From NCBI GenBank assembly GCA_013365325.1, contig JABVXV010000021.1:62001-126000 (forward strand): DNA of 64,000 nucleotides, in the 5' to 3' direction. The stretch's first letter is position 1, and the number at the start of each line of letters is the position of its first letter. This DNA is from Dipetalonema caudispina (Eukaryota > Nematoda > Chromadorea > Rhabditida > Onchocercidae). The notes beneath the pieces are model-generated. The model was not told the origin of the DNA. It worked only from the letters and a program-made list of their open reading frames with translations, and ran no database searches. Position numbers and translations under genes: made by a program. Below are positions 11,721 through 23,600 of this stretch, piece by piece.

Positions 11721-14649
11721 TGTATCTTCTTATGGCACCTATTGCAGTTGGAAGGATGACATAATGGTAGTTGGTGCGGCTTTGTTAATGGTGCTAAAAG
11801 GCTCGTTAGCATTTGCTCTTCTTTGACAAAGAGTGGAAGGATGAGAAGAGATTGAAAGGCATTGTTTAATCATTTTGAAACAAATATATAAATCATATAT
11901 CATTTCCTCAATAAAATTGCTTTTTTCATCGATAAGTGTAAAAATGTAAATTACATTTCTTGGAATGTATGATCCACATTTCCTACTTCCATTGAAATGT
12001 TTCTGTTTCGAGACTTTTCGTTAGGAATTTTTGAAATTTGGCAAATTTTCAAAGTGATTATGAATTATTTTCATTTTAAAAATATGACAGACGGGATTGT
12101 TTTTGTTGTTTAAGCAAAAGAAAGAAGGAATTTAGTAGGTAATTACTTGAAATATTTGTAAATAAAATAGATGGTTATATTAGAAAGCATTTATGCCCAA
12201 TTAAAATTTGATATATTATCGATAGTGTTTTTATAAATAATTCTTGAATAGATATACGAGTATGTTCATATTTATTTGCCTAATAACTAAAAAATTTCTT
12301 GAATTCTTTAATAATATAATTGAAAATTAAAAGAGACAAAGAAGGAGAAGAAAATGTGTTAAATAATTAATAGTTACGATCTTTTAAGCAAAATTCAAAT
12401 TGTGAATGTAATTATATGCAGTGCATATGCTGCAATTCATTGTTGACTGCAATTGCTTCCTTGTTTGGTGAACTTCTCATTAGAAACTAATTGATTATTT
12501 TTCGTTTTTAGTAGGGATTCGTGAAGGAATCGTAGTGATATGTTATTCGGAGCGGTCGAATTCTTTCGAACTTTTTTTGGTTCGAATTACAAAAACTGTT
12601 GGATTATATTGAATTAGATGCAAATTATAAACCGAATACATTGCTTGAGGAAATGAAAGTGCTCTTATTTGGGGGTGTGAATGGAATCGATGAGGTCGAG
12701 GTGAATTAAGCAGTCAAGTTATCAGGCAAAACATAAATCATATCTCGACTGTGTGTGACACGGGCAGGACTTACTCTTTGACCTCAACAAATATTTGTTC
12801 CAAGGTTAAGATCGGCTTCGTTTGATACAGAATGATAATGTCTAACTTATTCGTTCAAACTCTTCGTATTGACCTATTTCGCGGAGTTTTTGTTCATTTC
12901 CTCCTTCCCTCTATTCTCTTCTAAAAAAGTGTTTACAAGAAATAGTTCATCTGTTATAAAAAGAGAGATGAAGCTTGTTTTATTTCTGCTTGTTTGGGAT
13001 ATTTCTAATTTCAACGAATAGAATAAACAGTTTGGATTATGTTGTGAAGGAAAGTTTAAAGGATAAATAAACGAAGCATACAAAATTTCGAAAATTCAAA
13101 ATTTTCTCATCCATTTTATTCTAGAATATTTAAATCTCAGTGCAGGCATTGTTACTTTCATTGTCAGAAAAACTAACCGTTTGCATCAGTCATATCGAAT
13201 TACTGGAAATGTCATTTATTGACGAGTACTTTTCCGGGTCAAAAACGTCGAATCGAGCAAATCTCTCACCTGTCCCTATTATCACTCATTTATTACTAGA
13301 ATTGAAAAGATGAAAGTTCCTCAATTTTCAGGTCATTGATGACACGAATTCGGCAGAGTTTGTTGTTGTGAAGCATTATCTCTTTTTTTTGCCAAGGTTT
13401 AAGGAAGGTAGGATTAAAAGGGAAGTTAACGGATTTTGTGATATCTGCAGGGATAGACATAGGAGGGGTAACGCTCGTTACTATTACCTTTATCTAACTT
13501 TCTAATTAAATCGTATTTGTAGCGACTTGGACGTTCTTTGTTTATACCGCATTGGTCACCTTTTAGTGTGCTATCTTTATTCCGGGAATCCTTTGTTCTT
13601 CAGCTCAAAAGGGTCATCAGCCAGATGTTTGTTTGTCGCTTTTCCGCTTGTTATTTTTTGTTGAGGTAACTTCTCTTTTCTTCGGCACACAATATAATGT
13701 TTCCACATATATTTATCGTTTGAAGAGGACAAATAATTGTAATAGAGAATCACTCTCTTCTGTGCATTCCAACCAGAAATTCATGTGATTAATTTGAATT
13801 CCGTTGAAATAATTGCTCAATGAAATTGGAATTTAAGAATGGAGTTAAATCTATTATTGCATAATTGAAAAATCTCTGAGGTTTTTCCTTCTATCGAAAT
13901 GTTCAGCTTCTGAATTGCTGGCAGCTGAAAGAAGGAATAACCGGAACAATATTAATGTCTAGAAGATGAAAATATTTGATGTAGAAAACTAATTGCATTG
14001 CGGCTTTTTTTTGTTTATGATACAGTAAAAACAAGAAATTTCAAATGAAAGATTCCATATTTCCTCCCATCCTTATTTATTCATTCGTACCCTTATATTC
14101 CTATTGTTAGTATCGTTTGTATACCATTAAGATGCGCAGCAGTTAATCAAATTTAAGCCTAACCATACCTCCTCCATTACAATTTAGTCGTTAAAGCTTT
14201 GTTGATAGTTTAGTTCTCTATGAAAATTTCTACAAATGTAAAATTATTTAAAATAATTTGTGATTTCTAAATGACATATTAATATAATGAACAATGAATT
14301 CACTCTTTTTCATTTTAGAAGTAGGTTGAACCTTTTCGAATATTGTATTGGTCATTTCCTGACAAGACTTTTCCACCTGTTGAATTTGATTAATTGCCAA
14401 TTAAAAAAAAAAAATTCCATGTTCGGGCAAAAAAGAGAAAAAAAAAAAACTCATTTGGATATCACTTAAGAGAACTTTTCTGGAGGGAAGTGAGAGTAAG
14501 GGAATAAAGAGAGGAATGGACAGGGTCTATTCAAGAGAGTTTGAGGACTGCAAAGGGTTGTTCTGTCGGTGGCGGAAGTGGTAAAATCAAGGAAGCATGA
14601 AATGCTTAATGTCATTAGTTTCTGCCCATTTAATGGGCAATTGTTAGAC

Positions 14650-14681
<32 letters not shown>

Positions 14682-17600
14682 CATTCAATTCTCAATTGTT
14701 GTTATGTTCTATTTTGAGGATAATATTTGTTCTGTATAAAAATGCTCACAAAAGGATGAAATGAAATGAAACGAAGCGTAACTTTAAAATGGTAGCGTTT
14801 CGTCGACACTACGCGAGGTCACCTTTAGCGTCAACCATGGCCAATCGCCGTATCATCAATCTATCCCTATGGAGGCACGATACCTATCACCTCTTTACTC
14901 TTTTTGTTCCTTACTATCAATGGAAGGTCCACAAACAGGACATGAAAATCGTTTTATCAAAAGAGGACGGTGGCCATAGAAGATGAATGATTGAATGAGA
15001 AGGATATTGTATAACGCATGTTGGCGTCTTATTTTGCTTCACTGATGGTTATTACTTTATTTGTTGAAGGTCATCCAGCCTAATCATCTTTAAACCTTCC
15101 TTCTCTTTTTCCCTCTTTTTTTTTTTCCTATTTGGGTGTAATTCTGTAAACAAATCATTTTTTTACTTCACCTAACCAGTTCTCTTCATCTTTACTTGTT
15201 CGTTACCGGATTACGCATCGTTTTTGATAACTGAAACCAACATCAACTTGATGTAAAGGTGATATTTGTGCTGCCGGTTTTTCTAATTGCAACTTCAGAA
15301 ATCACACTAAAATATGATTAATTCGTTATGATGCTCTGTAACCGATATAATGGCATATAATGCAGGGACATCTCTAAACAACCGGTATATCTTTTCAACT
15401 CGCTTTTAATTATAGCTTGTTTCTTCTCATAAATCCGAGATTATTTTGGAAAAAAGAAAAAGTAATGAGGATTTAAGAGCATCTGGAATATTAGCGAGAG
15501 GTCAAAATTAGGCAAAGGCTTGCAACTTAACCTGTCTCATTTGATTACTAGTTTCCTAGTTACGAGGGAGGGAGGGGAATGATATGAGGATGAAATGCGA
15601 GATGAATTAGCTTAAACAGTTGTTAGTAGCGTAAAAGGAAATCTGTCTCAGAAAAGGATAGAAAAGGAAAAAAAAAACCGAAGAAGGAATCTGTTTCAAA
15701 AAATAAAGACAAAGAAACTTTCCATGAAATTTAGAGGGATTCCATTTGGAATAGAATGCAAATTTTAATTAAAAATTCAATTGGAGGAAATACTGTATTT
15801 ATTTGAAGGACACAAATATGAATTGATTGTAGTAATAATAACTGTAAATATGTTATCTGATGAAGATTTATTCATGATTTTTGAATTTTTGTTTACGTTT
15901 TGGTCTTGCAGCAGACTTTGCTCTTATACTTTTATGATAACCAGGTCGTTTTATTTAATCCACACACTGCTTTTGTTTATGATATAATATTTTTAACCAA
16001 CTTCTGCAATAGTTATCAGCTGTTAATGCAAGACACGACACAGCTGACAGAAAAATATATAAATATCATTGATTTGGATATACCCGACAGAATTGATTGG
16101 CTTAGATGTGTTCAGATTAACCTAAATTTTTGCTGACGTCAATGGCTGGAGCTCAGTATTAATCCAAATTTTCATCGAACGAATGCAATGAATCAATGAA
16201 ATAAGCTGTTAGGAATATTATCAAACTTTCGATGAATGATTTTTCTAAGCAGTAAATGCATGATAAGAGACCATTCATCGATAGAGATTAAAGTGAACAA
16301 ATTATGAGTTTGAGATTAAAAATGATTGTTTGGTACAAATTCGTAGGAAGTAAAGGAGGTTATGTTGTATGGAAAAATGGTCCGATGAACCGATTATCTC
16401 TCATCTAATTGTTGAAGGCCAAGTAGAGGGATCGGGGAGTTCGAGAAAGGAGTGGCTCAGTGACTTCACAGTGACCTCTCTCCATCTTTACTTAAGCCTT
16501 TTTCCCCTTGAAAGTAATTTGATTCGGATTACTGAAAATACTAGGAGTATTCTCATTTTTTTCTAATGTGATGTAGTCATTCTTATATATTACCCTTCAA
16601 ATGCCAATTCTTTTCTGGCTTCCAAAAAAGATAGGGGATGTGGAACGCATAAAAAGTTGATTTGACACCTCGACTAAATTCTCGGTGATGTCAATTGTCC
16701 AGTGATTCTTCGGAGTTGCTGAACACCACATACCATTACGCTGGGTACAATGCAGTTGCTTTTAAAAAGTTTGAAAAATGGGAACTATAGGAGGAATACA
16801 AAATTGCAATAGAGTTTAAGTGATGCAGCACATTGGAATATTGAAGCTAAATATAAAGTTCTGAAACCGAAAGAGAGGTCCACTGGTTATCACTTTAAAG
16901 ATCATTCAAAGTTCAAAGTTTGGTGTTTTTAGGTGTTACTCATTTAATTATTTTTCGGGATAGCTATTTGCTACTGAGATCAACATTGGATATAGCTGGA
17001 AAATAATGTCGGATTTGTTTGCGGAACCCGAAAAACTTATACAAAGCAATCAAAATGGAACGGAATGCATAACTGTTGTAATTTTAAATATCATTCGGTT
17101 TTTCTCACTTTTCTCCATAAATGGAATTCTTTGACGGTGTAAATTAGCGCAGTCGAAATCGTCAGCTGGAAAAAGTGATGGAAATAGAAATGATAGGAAG
17201 AAATGTTGCATTTAAATTTCATGCGAGTATTTCGTCACAAAATTTTTTATTTGGTGGATGGTGGCTGTTGACTTCCTCTTTTTTTTTGTCGACAAACTAC
17301 AAGTTTTGGATTTCGAAAATTTAATTTTCCATAAATCTGGACTGAAGTCAACATCTGAAAATTTCGCTGTCTTTCTTTCCCATCAATTTTTTGAAAGTAA
17401 TCCCAGATTTCTGTGTTTGCATGACAGCATCATAATGAATAGCTGCTATTAATTAGTATGTGAAAGCAATCGGTTTAAAGGTTGCCGGTTCAACTATTTG
17501 AAAAGGTCACAGTGCATACTTTTATTGTTCTACACTTTTTATTGGATATATTCCCATTGAGATGGTTATATTTATGCAAATTGATCCTTGCTAAGCACCA

Positions 17601-20600
17601 AATACTCGTTAATCGCCTGTTATTGTCTGAAGAAACACGCTGTGAAGGATTACGATTATGTGACCTAGTCACGGAATAACTCAAAATACATTAATGAGTA
17701 CAATGAGTAGTCCAGAGAATCTGAATAAAATTTCTGCATCTTAAAAAATATATTAAATTTTTGTTCTTCCAAAGTTCAAAAAACTTTAAAATTTAAATGG
17801 CTAAAAGATCCAAATATTTATGAACTATTGAATTTCATATATTTAATGACGGTTGATAGTCGGTTGTTGTATTACGATACCTTAATGTCGGTTGAGGAAC
17901 TTTAGAGGGAAAGAGAGAGCAGCACTGAAAATCTATGGTACTCCTTTCATCGTTGTGTCACTTGAAATGAGTGAGTGACTCTATTGGAAATGTTGAACAA
18001 AGGATAGAGAGACATATTCAAGTAGGGATTAACCTGGAAATCACTACTACACTTCACTTTCCTTACTTTCAGTTCTTTTATGATAATTGTCAACAGTCTG
18101 CATATTTGATTCAGGATGGAAAAGTGATCATTCAGGTGGTACCTGCTCCATTTAACTATGAATTGATTAATACTCCTTAATGAACAAAAACTTTTGTCGA
18201 ATCTTTTGACATCAATTAAATTCATTTTGACTAAAGTCGTTGTTATCGCTACAGTGCAAACATATTTTCTACAGTCGATATTACCATAAAATGTAGGAGA
18301 AATCTGTCGATCTATCGTGATAATTAAAATTTGAATTGAATTAAGTGAAATTGGACTAATTATAAGAATCACTTGAATCAGGAACTAATCTTAGCTGTAG
18401 AATATCGGTGGAATGTGGTACTCTTTTCTGATGGTATAAGATGAAGGCGATGCTACCGAATTCAAAGAAACAAGGAAAAATGCCATTTTACAGTCCTACC
18501 AGATGGTGCAAAGAGCTTTTTCTAGCGAAGATTTATTGTCAATGGAAGAAAGGAAGACTTGCCAGCTTGCACTTTTCCATCAAATCAAGCGTTTTCTACA
18601 TCCACGGTTTGGGGAGGACAGCAGCATTATTATTGGACAACCAAGAAGATGTCTTTCTGAAAAATGTTCTAATCAGCAATTGGATGTCAAAAAGGATTTG
18701 TGAAATGTCATCTAGAGGGAATGCATCGCGTTAGTTCAAATCGATTACTTTGTGCAATTCGATATGACATTTACCGTACTGTCGAATGCCTATTTCCCTT
18801 TCCCGAGCTCTTTCGGTTCTCCAGCTGCTGCCATTGACATTTTCTATGAAATTAATAATACCATCACCCTAATGAATGATATTACAGATTGTTGTCATAC
18901 ATTAAATGATTCCCAGTGATATTCCGACATTTTCTTCATGTTTAAGATTTTGACATTTCATTATTGCAGTTCATGATTTTTCTAAATTTTGAATTCATAG
19001 ATTTTTCATTGTTTCCACATCACAGACATAATGATGCAATGAAACAGAACTGTAATATAACATTCGACGATATATTTTAAAAAGTAGCACTTTAGCTTTA
19101 TCAATGTTCTGGATCTTAGTTAGGTCACCTAAAAGTGGGAAGAATTTGTGTTAAGTGTTGAAGACCAAAATTTCTTTCGAAAATCGCCATATCACACATT
19201 TTGATTTTGGACAAATGCGTTGTTAGTAGATTTGACTGATTTGTTTAACTACGGAAATTATTTTAGACCTGAAATTGACGAATTTTTAATTTTAATCTGA
19301 ATATCCTCTCTTCACATTCTCAATTATTAATTTAAATGGTGAGTATGTTAGCTTCAAGTTGAATTTAGCTTTTGCATGCACATGAGCTAGACGATGTTTA
19401 TAGGTTTTGAATCATTCCTAATAATATAATGAAAAGCAAGAAGGTATATTAATGAGGTTGGAGAGTTAGCTCGATGCTAGGTTGTAGATTAATGGATATG
19501 TTGGGCTCTTGGTAACATCATTATGAATACTTCATAGAGTCTGCAAGAGTATGATGTCTAGGTTGACATTTATTGAACATGTTCGTAACAACCAACATAG
19601 AAGCCACATGGCGTGAGAATTTCTGTTTGTTTATATCACGAGTTCGTTTAATTTTATCGGACAGAGAAAATACTGCACCAAGAAACTGCAGAAGAAGTAG
19701 TAGTGTTTCAAGAATTCTGATGAAAGAGTTCAGAAATGAGATCTTGGAATGTCTATGAAGAAAACAAACTAATAACCGTGGCCTTGGACCTTAAGGATTT
19801 ATTACCCTTAAAAGCTGTTCTTTTGGTGGAGTTTATAGTACTGGGAACACTTAGGTATTCAGAATATAATTATGTCATTTTCGAAATGGTAATAGAGAAA
19901 TGGTTTTTAAATTTCACATCATTAAATCGCTGTTATCGTAAGTCTCAATATCAAAATCATTTTGTCACAATTTAATAAACAATCTGCAATATTTGATTGT
20001 AACACTCGGTATAAACATGATGCAGCGACGAGAATATACTCATTCCTTGTAATAATTAGTTGGTAGTGCGATACATATAAATCTGACCACCAAATAATTA
20101 ATTATTGTTAAGCTAAAGTTGCTACATTTCTGGGGTTCTATTAGGAAAAAGAAGTAAGAGAAAGATGAATGAATAGTGGTGAGCTGGTCGAATCGCTTAG
20201 ATAGAATATACATTAGTGGAATTAAAATGTCACTTTTATCGAACAAATGGGGTGCACATCTCTTTATGATATGACGTTCAATTTAGTTGAAGTCTTATTC
20301 TGAAAGTAAATGAATATTTATTAGTTACGATAACTGGGAACGCATCTGATAACCCAAACCGGATATATTTCCGTTCATTACATTAAAGACGAAAATTTAT
20401 CCCACCACTTTGAAAATTTTGAACATTCTCGATATTATAAATTTCTTTCAAGGTTCATTTGTGAGCAATACTCCCTAATTTTTTTAACGCAATTAAAAAT
20501 TTTTAACTTCCAATTTGCTCACTGATAACATCCAGAAATCGTAAAACGTGGTTGTCAAATGAAACAATTAATTAAAATAAGTACTGCTATATTTCTGGTT

Positions 20601-23600
20601 GGTAACCATTAAAAAAAGTGGACGAAATTGTCTTCTCGAATAAAATGAGCCTCTCGATTCTTGATTGCATTACAATTCTAATTTATTCCGTTTTTCATGT
20701 TTTGCCATACCAAGGCTAGTTTATGAGCGTTCCTATAATTCTAGTACAACATATTTCCGTGTTTCATATTATATTTGCTTCTTGTCAAATTTGAATATTC
20801 TTTAACACAATCGATTTTTTAATTTGTTTCTGCAAATCATTGCCAAAAACTTTTGTGGAGTGATGAAAAACAGCTGTGTAATTATGAAACTTAATGAGAC
20901 GAATTGAGCCAAGTAAATCAAGAAGCCCAGCTTTTTGCTTCACCTAATATGAACTGCATTGCATATTCCTTGAACATTAGACAGGTATAAATAGCTATGG
21001 CTGCAACAGAATATAGTTGAATCAAGTGATACATGAAACAAAAAATGAATAAGAAAGGACGAAGGGCGAGTGAAGCATCAGGAATTCAGGATATTGAATT
21101 TTGGAATTATAAGTTTCGAACTTATATCGTTATCAGGATTCAGACTCTGAGAACAGGTAGTATTCTATTGCTGTAGTAATGAAAGTTGAAGAAATAAAGC
21201 AAGTTTGAGTTCAAGCTCAAATTTTAAATTAGCAAAAAATTTAGTAAGCGTGATTAAAACTACTATTCTTCGTATTGGAGAACCATTTCTGGATGTGAAC
21301 AATATTTTGGCAATCTAGAGAATGATGTGACAGTTGATTTGTTTGAGATGAGATGATGTGTGATTGAAGACGAAGAATTAATTGTTAGATTTGTGGTTGA
21401 ATACCGATAAGGATCGGAATGTTGAGGAAGATATGCTCAGGCTTGCCAAGTAGAATAATCCTTTCGTAACCCTTTCCAGTTTGCTTGTTTATCTTGCTGG
21501 GGCATTGAGGGCATATTCATTAAATTAGCTAAATTATCTGTAATATGACGTGGTCATTGCTTCCTTCTATTATTCCTCCTATCTCGTTGTTTTCACCATG
21601 TAATCTAAAACAGGAACAATGACATCTTCCTGCTCCTATTACTTCACTTCCTTAATCGATATCTTCAGCTTTGCTTATCGTTGAAAGTTAATTCAGTTTG
21701 CAAATAAGGGATCATTTATAATGAGTTTATCCTTACATAGTAAACTTTCTAGTGGTACTATTATTTTATCCGCGAGAAAAAAATTGCACGATCAGAATTC
21801 TCGAAATCATCAAAACGTTCGTAAGCAGCGGGAGAGAGACAATAATTAAAGGTCAGCTGGAAATGAATTCGTAAACAGATAGGATCAAAATGTTAAATGC
21901 GAAACATAATCAGATAAATCCCTGAATTTATAATCTCATCTATTTTTCATCAGAAGAATCGAGATATTTCGAGGCTTGACATGGCATTGTTTTTAAAATT
22001 ATTGTGATATTTATAAACACTACAATAACAATAATTCATCACTGTTAACGAATAACATATTAATACAAAGAAGTTTTAATCGCAGTCATCACAATGATAA
22101 TGACATTAATGGTTGCTGATAATTACTGTCAAATGACAATAATGAGTAGTGTCAGGTCAATAAGTTAGTTGCAAATACAGAACTTCCTCAAATGGTGGAT
22201 TTTGAGACGTTCGAGCAAACTGCATGCTGCATTTACTCATTATCATACATTGTTATCTTGGCATATTGCTGCTGTTGATTGATTGGTTGATTACCCGTCA
22301 CATAAAGGAACTATTGTTACACAATAACAATTTTGCAACATAGAAGGACAAGTTCAGATTTATTTCTGAGATGGTTAATATCGTTGGTACCATTTCTAGA
22401 CTCTTTATTCAATTTTTTCTATCCATCCTTGTTTGTATTCGTTAGTAGAATTCAAAATAAGCATTTATTAGTGCATGCGGAGTCCACTTTTTCTCTTTTA
22501 TTTGAAATTCCGTAAATGAAATTTACTCATTCATATCTAATATTAAAGATTGATTGAGGTAATGAATTGAAAATAACAAAACTAAGATAAGGTCATGCAA
22601 CATTTGAGAGCTATTGTATTCATGTATTTAAGAAGATTAATACCAGTGAACGATTAGTACCCCGATCATGAAAGATACATTATTTTAGAGCAGATGAGAT
22701 GTTTACATTCAACCATGCTTTTGTCATTTTATTGAAATAACATTATATAGAACATAACACCCTTGCAGCTGCTATCAATTTTACGGTCCTTCTTCATCCG
22801 GATCTTTTCTCATTTCTCACTGTTTTTATTTGTTGGGAGCCATTCAATGATTGACCATTGCTGCTACTTAAAGTGGACATTGATCGATTAGTATATTATG
22901 AGCTCGTTTTGAAATTTGAGAAGAAGAATGTTGAAATTTCAATAAATTTCACAACTTTTGTTTTTGTTTGAAATATGACGTTTTTTTAATGAGGGGATGA
23001 ATTCAAGTAGATAAACAGTTAGCTTTAGCATGAATTCCGAATTTGATCCACTTCCTCTGAAAAGACCGGTTGAATAAACAAAGAGGGTAAGGAATCAAGA
23101 AAGGAAGTGAAACGGAATATGCATAAGGGTTTTTAAATCTAACCAGTTGAATAGGATAGTTCGAAAATTGGCATTACGAATCCCCATCGATTGAACCGTA
23201 TCCGGTTTACAGTCATGAAAAAGTGGATGAAGTTAATGCACTGAAAAGCTAGGATAGTTCATTAATATACTGAGTTCTACAAAAGGAAAAATCTTATTTT
23301 TGAAATCCATGAATTGGATTCTCCTTGATTCTTTCTACCCTGTAGTTCATTTCAATATTGTTAAAAATTAGTGGAGCGGAACTTTCTCGGTTAAAATTTT
23401 CAGGGACGATAAACAGTTCAATGCTAGGCATTCTTAGTAAACATATTAGTAGTAGAAAAAATCCCAGCCCACAAAACTATGATTGGTGATATTTGAAGTT
23501 ATACCTTGTGGGTATCTGGCAAGACTGAATATTAACTTCTCGTTCAGGAAGAACTTCTCGGATTTATTTTCTACTTCATTTAAGTACAGGGATAAAAATA

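Noticed and set aside
14789..14986. Open frame with several CpG-containing codons (MVAFRRHYARSPLAST)
   Set aside because: No family, no acceptor or partner exon; kept only as a possible local composition anomaly.
17947..18372. 141-codon minus-strand open frame
   Set aside because: Ile/Ser/Asn-rich with no motif, no splice chain and no neighbouring minus-strand exons; consistent with chance in AT-rich intron sequence.
18441..18734. 97-codon + frame starting MKAMLPNSKKQ
   Set aside because: Overlaps the more protein-like frame at 18441-18703; both cannot be real and this one has less even composition. Neither has proof.
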